This document shows, piece after piece, positions 1-9,145 of a stretch of DNA of 64,000 nucleotides (the stretch's first letter is position 1; each line of letters opens with the position of its first letter). The position numbers and the translations under genes were made by a program. The DNA is from Rahnella bruchi (lineage in GTDB: Bacteria > Pseudomonadota > Gammaproteobacteria > Enterobacterales > Enterobacteriaceae): positions 930,001 to 994,000 of the forward strand of contig NZ_QZWI01000001.1 of NCBI RefSeq assembly GCF_003614975.1. The letters are read 5' to 3'. The notes under the pieces are model-generated. The model did not search any database and was not told where the DNA came from. It saw only the letters and a program-made list of their open reading frames with translations.

Positions 1-364
1 TCAGATCATACTGAGCAGGGTGTTTTTGCGCGAACTCATTAATATCCTGCGCATGGACAGACAGTCTTTGCGTCCAGACTGATTCGCGGAAATTTTCAGC
101 TGCCTGTCCGGCGGCGGCTGGTTCCAGTTCAACGGCATCGATATAAGTATCAGATTCACTGCGCTGTGCCAGCATCATAGCAATCAGGCCGCTGCCACAG
201 CCGATATCTAAAACTCGCCGTGCCTGACTGACCGGCGCGGTTGCTCCCAGCAAAACACCGTCTGTGCCGACTTTCATCGCACAACGGTCGTGGGCGACGA
301 AAAACTGTTTAAAGGTAAAACCATTGCGCCGTAAAGGCTGTGCGGAACTAACTTCTTTTGTCAC
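1..364 (-). CDS. trmN6: tRNA1(Val) (adenine37-N6)-methyltransferase TrmN6, partial (N-terminal part)
   Basis: Only the first ~121 residues lie in the window; the rest is beyond position 1. The protein methylates N6 of A37 in tRNA1(Val) using SAM. The N-terminus reads [20 protein letters not shown], which I recognise from E. coli YfiC, followed by the SAM-binding motif [12 protein letters not shown]. The reading frame reaches a GTG at 364-362, which I take as the start; the overlapping ATG just upstream is out of frame and soon stops. It is divergent from srmB, as in E. coli. The ribosome-binding site is weak, so the start is less certain than the identity. Confidence 0.85.
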   Translation of the reverse strand, partial: MTKEVSSAQPLRRNGFTFKQFFVAHDRCAMKVGTDGVLLGATAPVSQARRVLDIGCGSGLIAMMLAQRSESDTYIDAVELEPAAAGQAAENFRESVWTQRLSVHAQDINEFAQKHPAQYDL

Positions 365-467
365 TCATTTCACCGTAATAACGCCAGCCAACAGGGCTGG
401 AAACGAAAACTGTCGTAGCATAGGGCAAAGAGAAGCAGAGTAAAAGCCACGCAAACCGCTTAAATAG

Positions 468-496
468 GTGAAGATCGCGTCTAACACGTCTATAAT
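468..496 (+). promoter_or_regulatory. srmB promoter, sigma-70 type
   Basis: A perfect TATAAT at 491-496 stands 25 bases before the srmB ATG. A poor -35 (GTGAAG, 468-473) lies 17 bases upstream. The purine-rich stretch AGAGGTAG just before the ATG would serve as the ribosome-binding site. The promoter is inferred from sequence only. Confidence 0.5.
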
Positions 497-520
497 CGGC
501 GCCCCAAGTAGAGGTAGACC

Positions 521-1846
521 ATGACTGTAACCACTTTTTCCGAACTCGAACTCGATGAACGCCTGATTGAAGCCCTTGGCGACAAAGGCTATAGCCGTCC
601 TACTGTCATTCAGGCAGAGGCCATTCCGCCAGCAATGGACGGACGCGATGTGTTGGGTTCGGCTCCTACCGGCACCGGCAAAACAGCGGCATTCCTGCTG
701 CCTGCATTGCAGCATTTGCTGGATTTCCCGCGTAAGAAATCTGGTCCACCACGTATTCTGATCCTCACGCCAACCCGTGAACTTGCTATGCAGGTTGCTG
801 AACAGGCGCGTGAGTTAGCCAAACATACCGAACTGGATATCGCGACCATCACTGGTGGTGTGGCTTATATGAACCACGCTGAAGTATTCAGTGAAAACCA
901 GGACATCGTCGTTGCGACGACCGGGCGTTTGCTGCAATACATTAAAGAAGAAAACTTCGACTGCCGCGCTATCGAAACGCTGATCCTCGACGAAGCCGAC
1001 CGCATGCTGGACATGGGTTTTGCTCAGGACATCGAAACGATTTCTGCCGAAGCACGCTGGCGTAAACAGACGTTGCTGTTCTCCGCAACGCTGGAAGGGG
1101 AAGCCATCCGTGAATTCGCAGAACGCATTCTGACTGAGCCGGTTGAAATCGAAGCCGATCCGTCACGCCGCGAACGCAAAAAAATCCTGCAATGGTATTA
1201 CCGCGCCGACGATCTGGCGCATAAAACCCAGATGCTGATCCATTTGCTGAAACAGGAAGATGTCACTAAATCGGTGATCTTCGTGCGTAAACGCGAACGT
1301 GTGCATGAGCTGGTTGCCTGGCTACGCGAGGCAGGGATCAATTCCTGTTATCTCGAAGGCGAAATGGTACAGGTGAAACGCACCGAGGCTGTGAAGCGTA
1401 TGGTCGAAGACCGCGTTAATGTGCTGGTTGCCACTGATATCGCTGCCCGTGGTCTGGACATCAACGACATCAGCCATGTCTTCAACTTCGACCTGCCGCT
1501 GACCGCTGATATTTATTTACACCGCATTGGCCGTACCGGTCGTGCTGGCCGCAAAGGCACCGCGATTTCCTTCGTGGAAGCGCATGACCATCTGCTGCTC
1601 GGTAAAATCGGTCGTTACCTGAACGAACCACTGAAAGCGCGTGTGATGGACGAATTCCGTCCGAAAACCAAAGCACCCAGCGAGAAAGTGACCGGTAAAC
1701 CATCGAAGAAAGTACTGGCGAAACGCAAAGAGAAGCAGAAAGCTACGCAGGAAAAATCGAAGGTGAAAGTGAAAGTTCGCCATCGTGACAGCAAAAACGT
1801 CGGCAAGCGCCGCGTTAAGCCTGATGCGGCAAAAGACGCATCATAA
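521..1846 (+). CDS. srmB: DEAD-box ATP-dependent RNA helicase SrmB
   Basis: SrmB is a helicase that assists early assembly of the 50S ribosomal subunit. All core DEAD-box motifs are visible: Q-motif glutamine near residue 31, Walker A APTGTGKT (48-55), PTREL, TGG, DEAD (157-160), SAT (188-190), ARGLDI and HRIGRTGR. The C-terminal ~70 residues are rich in Lys and Arg, as expected for an RNA-binding tail. The length of 441 residues is close to the E. coli protein (about 444). The neighbours trmN6 (divergent) and grcA are those of E. coli. A strong intrinsic terminator follows the stop codon. Confidence 0.96.
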   Translation: MTVTTFSELELDERLIEALGDKGYSRPTVIQAEAIPPAMDGRDVLGSAPTGTGKTAAFLLPALQHLLDFPRKKSGPPRILILTPTRELAMQVAEQARELAKHTELDIATITGGVAYMNHAEVFSENQDIVVATTGRLLQYIKEENFDCRAIETLILDEADRMLDMGFAQDIETISAEARWRKQTLLFSATLEGEAIREFAERILTEPVEIEADPSRRERKKILQWYYRADDLAHKTQMLIHLLKQEDVTKSVIFVRKRERVHELVAWLREAGINSCYLEGEMVQVKRTEAVKRMVEDRVNVLVATDIAARGLDINDISHVFNFDLPLTADIYLHRIGRTGRAGRKGTAISFVEAHDHLLLGKIGRYLNEPLKARVMDEFRPKTKAPSEKVTGKPSKKVLAKRKEKQKATQEKSKVKVKVRHRDSKNVGKRRVKPDAAKDAS

Positions 1847-1873
1847 GAAACATTAGTAGTATTTGATGCAAAG

Positions 1874-1900
1874 AAAAACCGCCCCGAAAGGCGGTTTTTT
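1874..1900 (+). terminator. intrinsic terminator after srmB
   Basis: AAAAACCGCC (1874-1883) pairs with GGCGGTTTTT (1890-1899) around a short CCGAAA loop, followed by a T run. It ends srmB. The A-rich left arm means it could also work for the convergent grcA transcript. Confidence 0.85.
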
Positions 1901-1941
1901 TATATCAGCAAATTACCAGATTCTGAGAGACTCAGAAGCGA

Positions 1942-2325
1942 TTACAGGCTTTCAGTGAAAGTACGGGTAATCACGTCACGCTGCTGTTCAGCAGTCAGTG
2001 AGTTGAAACGTACCGCATAGCCAGAAACACGAATGGTCAGCTGTGGGTATTTTTCAGGATGTTTAACCGCATCTTCCAGAGTTTCGCGACGCAGTACGTT
2101 AACGTTCAGGTGCTGACCACCTTCCACGCGCACAGTCGGCTGAACTTCCATCGGCACTTCACGGTATTCAAACTTGCCAAGATCGCTGACAGCAACAATC
2201 TGGTCTTCCGCAAAACCCGCTTTTGCACACACACAACGCGCTTCTGCTTTTTCATCATCGAGCAGCCAGAAAGAGTTTTTCAGCGCTTCGTTTTCGGTTT
2301 TAGTAATTTGGATCCCGGTGATCAT
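1942..2325 (-). CDS. grcA: autonomous glycyl radical cofactor GrcA (YfiD)
   Basis: This 127-residue protein resembles the C-terminal end of pyruvate formate-lyase and replaces the glycyl-radical domain of PFL after oxygen damage. The glycyl radical site is in RVSGYAVRF with the radical glycine at residue 102; the upstream run [14 protein letters not shown] is also typical. It converges on srmB. Expression is expected to rise under microaerobic and anaerobic conditions, and two FNR-like boxes are visible upstream, matching the known FNR control of E. coli yfiD. Confidence 0.96.
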   Translation of the reverse strand: MITGIQITKTENEALKNSFWLLDDEKAEARCVCAKAGFAEDQIVAVSDLGKFEYREVPMEVQPTVRVEGGQHLNVNVLRRETLEDAVKHPEKYPQLTIRVSGYAVRFNSLTAEQQRDVITRTFTESL

Positions 2326-2430
2326 ATATTGCCTCCAAGTTGGCTACGGTACTGTTAATTGATTGATGTCAGGCCGGACCACAACCTGTTTTCCTGTTGT
2401 CAGATATAACAGCAGAGCACCCCGCATTCT

Positions 2431-2444
2431 TTGATAAATATCAA
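2431..2444 (-). promoter_or_regulatory. FNR box, promoter-proximal, for grcA
   Basis: TTGATAAATATCAA is a perfect match to the FNR consensus TTGAT-N4-ATCAA. A candidate minus-strand -10 (TATATC, complement of 2403-2408) would place the transcription start near 2396, so the box centre falls about 41 bases upstream, the classical activating position. Confidence 0.8.
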
Positions 2445-2482
2445 CCTTATCCTTGTGGGTACTTCTCCATCTCAGCATATTT

Positions 2483-2496
2483 ATGTTTTATATCAA
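2483..2496 (-). promoter_or_regulatory. second, upstream FNR-like box for grcA
   Basis: This site has one perfect half (ATCAA, 2492-2496) and one degenerate half (ATGTT). Its centre lies 52 bases upstream of the perfect FNR box. E. coli yfiD has FNR sites at about -40 and -93, the upstream one reducing expression when oxygen is fully absent. The spacing here fits that design. Confidence 0.5.
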
Positions 2497-2661
2497 TTTT
2501 TCCAAGGCCTCTTATTAAATTATTTTTGTAAATTATCAACAAATTTTGCATATAACGTTAAGTTGCCGATAAACATCAGCAAAAGCTCAGACGGGTTTCA
2601 CTCAACAGGATGAGCAGGTAAGCTACAGCGAGCTAAAATTACCTTCAAAAGGAGAGCATCA

Positions 2662-3348
2662 ATGTCCTCTACTCTCACCTGGCATGACGTGATTGGTCAG
2701 GAAAAAGAACAACCTTACTTCGTTGATACATTGAAGTTTGTCGCGGCTGAACGCGCTGCCGGCAAAACTATTTATCCGCCACAGCAGGATGTATTTAACG
2801 CGTTTCGTTCAACAGAACTGGCAGACGTCAAAGTCGTGATCCTGGGTCAGGATCCTTACCACGGCCCTAATCAGGCTCACGGCTTATCGTTCTCAGTACT
2901 TCCGGGCATTCCCGCCCCCCCCTCTTTAGTGAACATGTATAAAGAACTGGTGACTGATATTCCCGGCTTCGAACGACCTGCCCATGGCTATCTGCAAAGC
3001 TGGGCCGATCAGGGTGTGCTGCTGCTGAATACGGTTTTAACCGTCGAAGGCGGCCAGGCGCATTCACATGCCAAACTGGGCTGGGAAACCTTTACCGACA
3101 AAGTCATTTCCGCGCTGAACGAAAATCGTGAAGGGATTGTCTTTTTGCTCTGGGGTTCTCACGCGCAGAAGAAAGGCAATATTATCGACCGCAACCGCCA
3201 TCATGTTTTGAAAGCGCCACACCCTTCTCCGCTGTCTGCGCATCGCGGTTTTCTGGGATGTAAGCATTTCTCACAGGCGAATGCCTTGCTTGAACAACAG
3301 GGTCTGGCACCGATTGACTGGATGCCTGTACTGCCCGAACAGGCATAA
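2662..3348 (+). CDS. ung: uracil-DNA glycosylase Ung
   Basis: Ung removes uracil from DNA in base excision repair. The family-1 signature is complete: [18 protein letters not shown] holds the water-activating aspartate, and [17 protein letters not shown] holds the catalytic histidine and the leucine that inserts into the minor groove. The length of 228 residues is typical. AAGGAGAG lies just before the ATG. A bidirectional terminator separates it from the convergent grpE gene. Confidence 0.97.
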   Translation: MSSTLTWHDVIGQEKEQPYFVDTLKFVAAERAAGKTIYPPQQDVFNAFRSTELADVKVVILGQDPYHGPNQAHGLSFSVLPGIPAPPSLVNMYKELVTDIPGFERPAHGYLQSWADQGVLLLNTVLTVEGGQAHSHAKLGWETFTDKVISALNENREGIVFLLWGSHAQKKGNIIDRNRHHVLKAPHPSPLSAHRGFLGCKHFSQANALLEQQGLAPIDWMPVLPEQA

Positions 3349-3351
3349 AAA

Positions 3352-3380
3352 AAAGAGGCACCCGCGAAGGTGCCTCTTTC
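3352..3380 (+). terminator. bidirectional terminator between ung and grpE
   Basis: AAAGAGGCACC (3352-3362) pairs perfectly with GGTGCCTCTTT (3369-3379) around CGCGAA. Runs of A before and T after make it usable from both strands, which suits two convergent genes. Confidence 0.88.
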
Positions 3381-3406
3381 GTTATATCAGTCTGCTAAAA
3401 ACAGAA

Positions 3407-3994
3407 TCAGGCTTTGGCTTTGGAAACCGCAACCATCGCAGGGCGTAACAGACGGCCGTTCAGCGTGTAACCCTTCTGCATCACCATCAGCACGTGATTA
3501 GGTTCCAGCTCTTCGGATTCCATCATCGTCATCGCCTGGTGCAGTTCAGGATTGAAAGGCACGTGGATGTCGCTAACCACTTCCATACCGAACTTGCGCA
3601 CAGCATCCAGCAGAGATTTCAGGGTCAGCTCGACGCCTTCAATCAAACCTACCAGTTCTGAATTGGATTTATCAGCCAGATCGAGAGCACGCTCAAGATT
3701 ATCGATAACAGGCAGCAGCTCGCCGGAGAATTTCTCCAGAGCGAATTTGTGCGCTTTTTCGATATCCAGTTCGGTGCGGCGACGGATGTTTTCAACTTCC
3801 GCTTTCGCACGCAGCAGGCTGTCACGCTCACGCTGCTGGAGTTCTTTCAGCTGTACTTCCAATTCAGCAATACGTTCATCGCGCGGGTCAACGACATCTG
3901 CCGCCTGAGTTTCCGCTTGCGCATGCAGCTCTTGTTCCTGATTCAGTTCTTCAGAGACTTGCTCGTCAGGTGTCTTATGTTCTTTACTACTCAT
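3407..3994 (-). CDS. grpE: nucleotide exchange factor GrpE
   Basis: GrpE releases ADP from DnaK in the Hsp70 chaperone cycle. The acidic, glutamine-rich N-terminal third ([17 protein letters not shown]) leads into a long coiled coil ([30 protein letters not shown]), then the C-terminal beta domain with HQAMTMMES and [21 protein letters not shown]. 195 residues is normal. A strong sigma-32 heat-shock promoter precedes it, and nadK is divergent, as in E. coli. Confidence 0.97.
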   Translation of the reverse strand: MSSKEHKTPDEQVSEELNQEQELHAQAETQAADVVDPRDERIAELEVQLKELQQRERDSLLRAKAEVENIRRRTELDIEKAHKFALEKFSGELLPVIDNLERALDLADKSNSELVGLIEGVELTLKSLLDAVRKFGMEVVSDIHVPFNPELHQAMTMMESEELEPNHVLMVMQKGYTLNGRLLRPAMVAVSKAKA

Positions 3995-4035
3995 GAATCT
4001 CTCCGCGTTTTAGCATTAATCTTGCTAGTTGGCTT

Positions 4036-4064
4036 ATTATGGGGATCAAAACCGGGGTTTCAAG
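4036..4064 (-). promoter_or_regulatory. sigma-32 heat-shock promoter of grpE
   Basis: On the minus strand CTTGAAA (complement of 4058-4064) is followed 13 bases later by CCCCATAAT (complement of 4036-4044). This matches the RpoH consensus CTTGAA / CCCCATnT almost base for base. It would start transcription near 4030, about 35 bases before the grpE ATG. Confidence 0.88.
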
Positions 4065-4131
4065 GTTTGGTTTTTAATGAAACCGGTCATAATGCAGGAG
4101 TCATCACAACCTGCTGAGGATAACCACAGCG

Positions 4132-5010
4132 ATGAATAAAAAATTTGAGTGCATTGGGATTGTCGGACACCCTCGCCATCCTTCGGCACTTGCCACCCAT
4201 GAAATGCTTTACCACTGGTTAATTTCAAAAGGTTACCGGGTCATTGTTGAGCGACAGGTGGCGCAAGATTTAGCCCTGGAAGATGCCACAACCGGCAGTC
4301 TGGCTGAGATCGGTAAACTGGCCGATTTGGCTGTTGTTGTCGGCGGTGACGGTAACATGCTGGGTGCAGCACGCGTTCTGGCGCGCTATGACATCAAAGT
4401 TATCGGTATCAACCGTGGCAATCTCGGTTTTCTGACCGACCTGGATCCGGACAACGCTTTGCAGCAGCTCGATGACGTTCTGCAGGGCGAATATATCAGC
4501 GAACAACGCTTCCTGCTGGAGGCCATGGTACGCTGCAAAGACCAGCAATGTCGCGTCAGCACCGCCATTAATGAAGTTGTCCTTCATCCGGGTAAAGTCG
4601 CGCATATGATTGAATTTGAAGTCTATATTGACGACAAATTTGCCTTTTCCCAACGTTCGGATGGTTTGATTATTTCGACACCGACCGGCTCTACCGCATA
4701 TTCCCTCTCAGGCGGTGGCCCGATCCTGACGCCGACGTTAGAAGCTATCGCGCTGGTGCCGATGTTCCCGCACACACTTTCTGCGCGCCCGCTGGTCATT
4801 AACAGCAGCAGTACGATTTGCCTGCGGTTTTCACATATGAGCAATGACCTGGAAATCAGCTGTGACAGCCAGATTGCGCTGCCAATCCAGCCGGGTGAGG
4901 AAGTTGTTATCCGCCGCAGTGAGTTCCACCTGAATTTGATCCACCCAAAAGACTACAGCTATTTCAACACATTAAGTACGAAACTTGGGTGGTCAAAGAA
5001 ACTCTTCTGA
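4132..5010 (+). CDS. nadK: NAD kinase
   Basis: NadK phosphorylates NAD to NADP using ATP. The diagnostic GGDGNML motif and the glycine-rich [15 protein letters not shown] are both present, as is the INEVVLH segment. The length of 292 residues equals the E. coli enzyme as I recall it. It is divergent from grpE and precedes recN in the same order as in E. coli. Confidence 0.97.
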   Translation: MNKKFECIGIVGHPRHPSALATHEMLYHWLISKGYRVIVERQVAQDLALEDATTGSLAEIGKLADLAVVVGGDGNMLGAARVLARYDIKVIGINRGNLGFLTDLDPDNALQQLDDVLQGEYISEQRFLLEAMVRCKDQQCRVSTAINEVVLHPGKVAHMIEFEVYIDDKFAFSQRSDGLIISTPTGSTAYSLSGGGPILTPTLEAIALVPMFPHTLSARPLVINSSSTICLRFSHMSNDLEISCDSQIALPIQPGEEVVIRRSEFHLNLIHPKDYSYFNTLSTKLGWSKKLF

Positions 5011-5036
5011 TCAGATAAAAATAATTCGCCAGCCCC

Positions 5037-5078
5037 TTTACTGTATATAAAACCAGTTTATACTGTATGTAATTACAG
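5037..5078 (+). promoter_or_regulatory. recN promoter with two LexA boxes
   Basis: The box at 5063-5078 is a perfect CTGT-N8-ACAG palindrome (CTGTATGTAATTACAG). A second, imperfect box (CTGTATATAAAACCAG) is at 5041-5056. They overlap a plausible promoter, TTTACT (5037-5042) with TATACT (5059-5064), so LexA binding would block RNA polymerase. Paired LexA boxes are known for E. coli recN, one of the earliest and strongest SOS genes. Confidence 0.88.
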
Positions 5079-5106
5079 GTCTGTTGTTATGTACAGGAAG
5101 GTGATC

Positions 5107-6768
5107 ATGCTGGCGCAATTAACTATCAGTAACTTTGCCATTGTCCGCGAATTAGAAATCGATTTTCATGCCGGTATGACGGCAATCACTGGCGAAACCG
5201 GTGCGGGCAAATCCATCGCTATCGATGCGCTCGGGCTTTGTCTCGGCAGCCGCGCAGATGGCAGTATGGTGCGCCTGGGTGCCAGTCGTGCAGATATCTG
5301 CGCACGCTTCACTCTGGCTGATACACCTTCCGCCAAACACTGGCTGGCAGAAAACCAGCTCGACGAAGGACAGGATTGCCTGCTGCGCCGCACCATTAGC
5401 AGTGACGGTCGTTCCCGAGGTTTCATTAACGGCACACCCGTTCCCCTGTCACAGCTTCGTGAACTCGGTCAGCATCTGATCCAAATTCACGGACAACACG
5501 CCCACCAGCTTTTGCTTAAGCCAGAGCATCAGAAAGATCTACTCGATGCTTATGCCGACCAGCCTGTGCTGCTGGCCGAAATGCGTAAAGCTTACCAAAA
5601 CTGGCATCAGAGCTGCCGCCAGCTGGCGCAATATCAGCAACAAGTCAGCGAGCGTGAGTCACGTCGTCAGCTATTACAGTATCAGTTGAAAGAGCTGAAC
5701 GAATTCGCCCCTCAGGCCGGTGAGTACGAACAAATCGATGAAGAATATAAACGTCTGGCAAACAGCGGACAGCTGCTTTCCCTGAGCCAGAGCGCATTGT
5801 ATCTTCTGGCTGATGGCGAAGAACAAAACATCGTGAGTTTGCTTTATACCGCGCGCAATCAGCTGACTGAACTGGCTGAGCTCGACAGCAAAATGAACGA
5901 TTTGATTGTGATGCTTGATGACGCGTCTATTCAGGTCAGCGAAGCCAGCGATGAACTGCGCCACTACAGTGAACGTCTGGATATGGATCCGAACCGTTTA
6001 TACGAGCTGGAACAGCGCCTGTCGCGCCAAATGAATCTCGCGCGCAAACACCATGTCAGCGCAGAAGAACTGCCGGAATTACATCGTCAGTTGCTTGAAG
6101 AACAAAAGGCATTGGATGATCAGGAAATCAATCAGGCGGAGCTGAGCGAAGCGGTACAGCATCATTATCAGCAGGCCGTAGCGATTGCTGAACAACTTCA
6201 TGACAAACGCCAGTATTTCGCCGATGAGTTAACGCATCTGATCACCCAAAGCATGCAGGCACTTTCCATGCCGCACGGTAAATTCAAAATTCAGGTCCAG
6301 TTCGAACCGGAACACCTGAATATGGAAGGGGCTGACCGTCTGGAATTCCAGGTCACCACCAACCCGGGACAACCACTCCAGGCACTGGCTAAAGTGGCCT
6401 CCGGTGGTGAACTGTCGCGTATTGCACTGGCAATACAAGTGATCACGGCACAAAAAATGGAAACACCGGCGCTTATCTTCGATGAAGTAGACGTCGGTAT
6501 CAGCGGTCCAACAGCAGCCATTGTCGGGCGTTTGCTGCGTCAGTTAGGTGAATCAACTCAAGTTATGTGTGTGACTCACCTGCCTCAGGTTGCAGGTTGC
6601 GGACATCAGCATTATTTTGTCAGCAAAGAAACCGACGGCGAAGTGACAGAAACGCAGATGAACCGGCTTGATAAAAAGGCGCGTTTGCAGGAACTGGCGC
6701 GTCTGCTGGGCGGAAGTGAAGTCACCCGAAACACGCTGGCCAATGCAAAAGAGCTGCTCGCTGCGTAA
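5107..6768 (+). CDS. recN: DNA repair protein RecN (SMC-like)
   Basis: RecN is an SMC-family ATPase needed for repair of double-strand breaks. Walker A (GETGAGKS) is near residue 30, the ABC signature [11 protein letters not shown] and Walker B ([13 protein letters not shown]) are near the C-terminus, with a long coiled-coil between them. I start at the ATG at 5107, giving [10 protein letters not shown] and 553 residues as in E. coli. An upstream in-frame ATG at 5089 is less likely because the ribosome-binding site AGGAAGG lies just downstream of it. Expression is expected to be SOS-controlled through the LexA boxes upstream. Confidence 0.96.
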   Translation: MLAQLTISNFAIVRELEIDFHAGMTAITGETGAGKSIAIDALGLCLGSRADGSMVRLGASRADICARFTLADTPSAKHWLAENQLDEGQDCLLRRTISSDGRSRGFINGTPVPLSQLRELGQHLIQIHGQHAHQLLLKPEHQKDLLDAYADQPVLLAEMRKAYQNWHQSCRQLAQYQQQVSERESRRQLLQYQLKELNEFAPQAGEYEQIDEEYKRLANSGQLLSLSQSALYLLADGEEQNIVSLLYTARNQLTELAELDSKMNDLIVMLDDASIQVSEASDELRHYSERLDMDPNRLYELEQRLSRQMNLARKHHVSAEELPELHRQLLEEQKALDDQEINQAELSEAVQHHYQQAVAIAEQLHDKRQYFADELTHLITQSMQALSMPHGKFKIQVQFEPEHLNMEGADRLEFQVTTNPGQPLQALAKVASGGELSRIALAIQVITAQKMETPALIFDEVDVGISGPTAAIVGRLLRQLGESTQVMCVTHLPQVAGCGHQHYFVSKETDGEVTETQMNRLDKKARLQELARLLGGSEVTRNTLANAKELLAA

Positions 6769-6874
6769 AAAGCTCAACTTTTTTACATTTAAGCGGTCAT
6801 ACAGGTGCCCCGCAAAGGTTTCAAACTGATGAAAGGTCTATTATCATCGGCATCTTATGCCCTAAAGGAATGTA

Positions 6875-7225
6875 ATGACTATGCGCTGTAAAACGCTAAC
6901 TGCCGCCGCTGTAGCTCTTGTAATGCTTACTGCGGGCTGTTCCACTCTGGAAAAGGTGGTTTATCGGCCTGATATCAACCAGGGGAATTACCTATCTCCT
7001 GCTGATGTTCAAAAAATTCATACCGGTATGACTAAACAACAAGTTGCTTATGTTCTTGGCACGCCGATGCTGCATGACCCGTTTGGCAGTGATGTTTGGT
7101 ATTACGTGTTCCGTCAGGAGCCAGGCCACGAAGGTATAACTCAGCAAACGTTGACGCTGACCTTCAACCAGGCGGGTGAGCTGACTAATATCGACAACAA
7201 ACCGAAATTGAGCGATCAAAAATAA
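6875..7225 (+). CDS. bamE: outer membrane assembly lipoprotein BamE (SmpA)
   Basis: BamE is a small lipoprotein of the BAM complex that inserts beta-barrel proteins in the outer membrane. A signal peptide ends in the lipobox LTAGC, with the lipidated cysteine at residue 22, followed by [18 protein letters not shown] and the conserved [14 protein letters not shown] and [11 protein letters not shown] segments. The start may instead be the ATG two codons on (6881), which matches the E. coli N-terminus; AAGGA fits the first ATG better. It follows recN as in E. coli. Confidence 0.96.
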   Translation: MTMRCKTLTAAAVALVMLTAGCSTLEKVVYRPDINQGNYLSPADVQKIHTGMTKQQVAYVLGTPMLHDPFGSDVWYYVFRQEPGHEGITQQTLTLTFNQAGELTNIDNKPKLSDQK

Positions 7226-7279
7226 ATCGCCCCGGTGTGATGGTCTCTGGTAACTGCCAAGAATCATCTTTCAGGGTAA

Positions 7280-7310
7280 AAAAATAAGGCGCCTGAGGCG
7301 CCTTATTTTT
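7280..7310. terminator. bidirectional terminator between bamE and rnfH
   Basis: ATAAGGCGCC (7284-7293) and GGCGCCTTAT (7297-7306) form a perfect stem with a three-base loop, flanked by A and T runs. The right arm includes the rnfH stop codon, so the stem overlaps the end of that gene. Confidence 0.88.
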
Positions 7311-7587
7311 TAGAACGTTCGGCGCGTATCCGCCGTAACTCTTTCGGGTCAGCAATTAATGGCCGGTAAATCTCAATACGATCACCGTCATTCACCGTAT
7401 CAGCAAGCTTTACCGGACGGCTGTAGATACCCAGTTTGTTCTGTTTTAAATCGATATCACTGCGTAACTCCAGCAAACCGGAAGCCTTAACCGCCTGCTC
7501 TACACTGCTCCCTTCTTCCAGTTTTACCGTGCGCAGATACTGACGTTCCGGCAGCGCGTATACCACTTCAACGCGGATCTCAGACAC
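7303..7587 (-). CDS. rnfH: RnfH family ubiquitin-like protein (UPF0125)
   Basis: A 94-residue basic protein with the beta-grasp fold of the RnfH/YfjF family ([30 protein letters not shown] ... [22 protein letters not shown]; shown here in pieces). Its function is not well known; the name comes from rnf loci in other bacteria. It overlaps the end of ratA by 8 bases and is surely co-transcribed with it, as in E. coli. The C-terminus ends in a basic tail. Confidence 0.92.
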   Translation of the reverse strand: MSEIRVEVVYALPERQYLRTVKLEEGSSVEQAVKASGLLELRSDIDLKQNKLGIYSRPVKLADTVNDGDRIEIYRPLIADPKELRRIRAERSKK

Positions 7588-8014
7588 TGTAAACCTCTTT
7601 TGCGCGCAGCGTAAACGCCTGAACCATACTGCCTGCCAGTTCTTTAAATATTTTCCCGAATGCTAACTCAATCAATTTATTGGTAAATTCGAAATCAAGA
7701 CTAAGTTGAACCTTACAAGCATCAGGACTGAGTTCAATGAAATCCCATCCTCCCGTCAGTTTGCGGAAAGGACCGTCGACCAGTTGCATATCAATGCGTT
7801 TATTACTGATGAGCGTGTTTTTGGTCGTAAAAGTCTTACTGATGCCCGCTTTCGAAACATCAACCGCAGCGGTCATGGATGAATCGCTATTTTCTAAAAT
7901 GCGGCTGCCGGTACAACCGGGCAGAAACTGCGGGTAAGCATCAACATCATTAACCAGGGTGTACATCTGCTCCACGCTGAACGGTACAAGCGCAGAACGA
8001 CTTATCTGTGGCAT
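7580..8014 (-). CDS. ratA: ribosome association toxin RatA / COQ10-like START-domain protein
   Basis: This 144-residue protein belongs to the polyketide cyclase/START family. The N-terminus [18 protein letters not shown] and the central [30 protein letters not shown] and [13 protein letters not shown] segments match E. coli RatA (YfjG). E. coli RatA was reported to bind 50S subunits and block 70S formation; homologues called COQ10 bind ubiquinone. The two readings of the family are not settled. It is divergent from smpB and forms a two-gene unit with rnfH. Confidence 0.93.
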   Translation of the reverse strand: MPQISRSALVPFSVEQMYTLVNDVDAYPQFLPGCTGSRILENSDSSMTAAVDVSKAGISKTFTTKNTLISNKRIDMQLVDGPFRKLTGGWDFIELSPDACKVQLSLDFEFTNKLIELAFGKIFKELAGSMVQAFTLRAKEVYSV

Positions 8015-8170
8015 ATCATTTTCCAGGTGTCATAAAACGTACAGATAATACCATTTATCAGCGCGGTAATAAAAACTACGAAGCACAGTGCGCCACAAAC
8101 AGGAAAAACTCCCCACTCTGACAGCATGGGGATTTCAATCGGCATCGCTTACAGTATAATAAGTATCACT

Positions 8171-8653
8171 ATGACAAAGAAAAAAGCACATAAACCCGGT
8201 TCCGCGACTATCGCGATGAACAAACGCGCTCGCCATGAATATTTCATTGAAGATGAAATCGAGGCGGGGCTCGCTTTGCAGGGATGGGAAGTCAAATCGA
8301 TGCGTGCTGGTAAAGCAAACATCTCTGACAGCTATGTCACATTCCGCGACGGTGAAGCCTATTTATTCGGCGCAACCATTCAACCTCTTAACGTGGCGTC
8401 GAGTCATATCGTCTGCGACCCAACCCGTACAAGAAAATTGCTGCTGAAGAAGCGTGAGTTAGAAACGCTGTTCGGAAAAGTCAGTCGTGATGGTTACACC
8501 GTCGTTGCACTCTCTTTGTACTGGAAAAACGCCTGGTCAAAAGTGAAAATTGGCCTGGCTAAAGGTAAGAAAGAGCACGACAAACGCGATGACATTAAAG
8601 ATCGTGAATGGAAAGTAGACAAAGCACGTATCATGAAGAACTCAAACCGCTAA
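8171..8653 (+). CDS. smpB: SsrA-binding protein SmpB
   Basis: SmpB binds tmRNA and brings it to stalled ribosomes for trans-translation. The sequence from [15 protein letters not shown] to [10 protein letters not shown] covers the full 160-residue E. coli-type protein, including [25 protein letters not shown] (split here as one motif block) and the basic C-terminal tail. I start at ATG 8171, although the frame is open back to 8126. There is no good Shine-Dalgarno, and a TATAAT at 8155-8160 just upstream would give a nearly leaderless message. The tmRNA gene follows directly. Confidence 0.95.
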   Translation: MTKKKAHKPGSATIAMNKRARHEYFIEDEIEAGLALQGWEVKSMRAGKANISDSYVTFRDGEAYLFGATIQPLNVASSHIVCDPTRTRKLLLKKRELETLFGKVSRDGYTVVALSLYWKNAWSKVKIGLAKGKKEHDKRDDIKDREWKVDKARIMKNSNR

Positions 8654-8679
8654 GTCTCTGGCTTAGCGTGTTCTTTTTC

Positions 8680-8688
8680 TGGTATACT
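8680..8688 (+). promoter_or_regulatory. ssrA promoter, extended -10
   Basis: TGG followed by TATACT (8683-8688) forms an extended -10 element about 15 bases before the first base of tmRNA. No clear -35 is seen, which is common for extended -10 promoters. Confidence 0.6.
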
Positions 8689-8702
8689 GCGTAATAGTAC
8701 TT

Positions 8703-9066
8703 GGGGCTGATTCTGGATTCGACGGGATTTGCGAAGCCCAAGGAGCATGCCGAGGGGCGGTTTGCCTCGTAAAAAGCCGCAAAAAAATAGTCGCAAACGA
8801 CGAAAACTACGCCCTAGCAGCTTAATAACCTGCTAAGAGCCCTCTCTCCCTAGCCTCCGCTCTTAGGACGGGGATCAAGAGAGGTCAAACCCAAAAGAGA
8901 TCGCGTGGACACCTTGCCTGGGGTGAAAGCGTTAAACCCAATCAGGATAGTTTGTTAGTGGCGTGTCCATCCGCAGCTAACCGGCGAATGTAAAGATTGG
9001 ACTAAGCATGTAGTGCCGACGGTGTAGTAATTTCGGACGGGGGTTCAAATCCCCCCAGCTCCACCA
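8703..9066 (+). ncRNA. ssrA: transfer-messenger RNA (tmRNA)
   Basis: The 364-base gene starts GGGGCTGATTCTGGATTCGA and ends in the encoded CCA (9064-9066). The 5' and 3' ends form the tRNA-Ala-like domain, with the T-arm GGTTCAAATCC near 9041. The resume codon GCA at 8793 opens the tag frame, which decodes as ANDENYALAA and stops with TAATAA from 8823. The tag is identical to that of E. coli. Its partner smpB is directly upstream. Confidence 0.98.
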
Positions 9067-9109
9067 AACAAGGTTTCGGTTATTACCAGATAAGACCGTT
9101 ACCGCAAAG

Positions 9110-9145
9110 AAAGCCGCAGCCCGCAAGGGTTTGCGGCTTTTTTAT
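9110..9145 (+). terminator. intrinsic terminator after ssrA
   Basis: AAAGCCGCA (9110-9118) pairs with TGCGGCTTT (9132-9140), followed by more T. The inner bases can extend the stem (GCCCGCAAGGGT). Confidence 0.85.

Larger units (their letters stand above)
2326..2661. promoter_or_regulatory. grcA / ung divergent intergenic region (336 bp)
   Basis: AT-rich non-coding stretch between two divergent genes. It contains the grcA promoter with its FNR boxes in the half near grcA. The part near ung (2500-2660) is AT-rich and ends with the ung ribosome-binding site AAGGAGAG. I see no convincing short gene in it. Confidence 0.7.
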
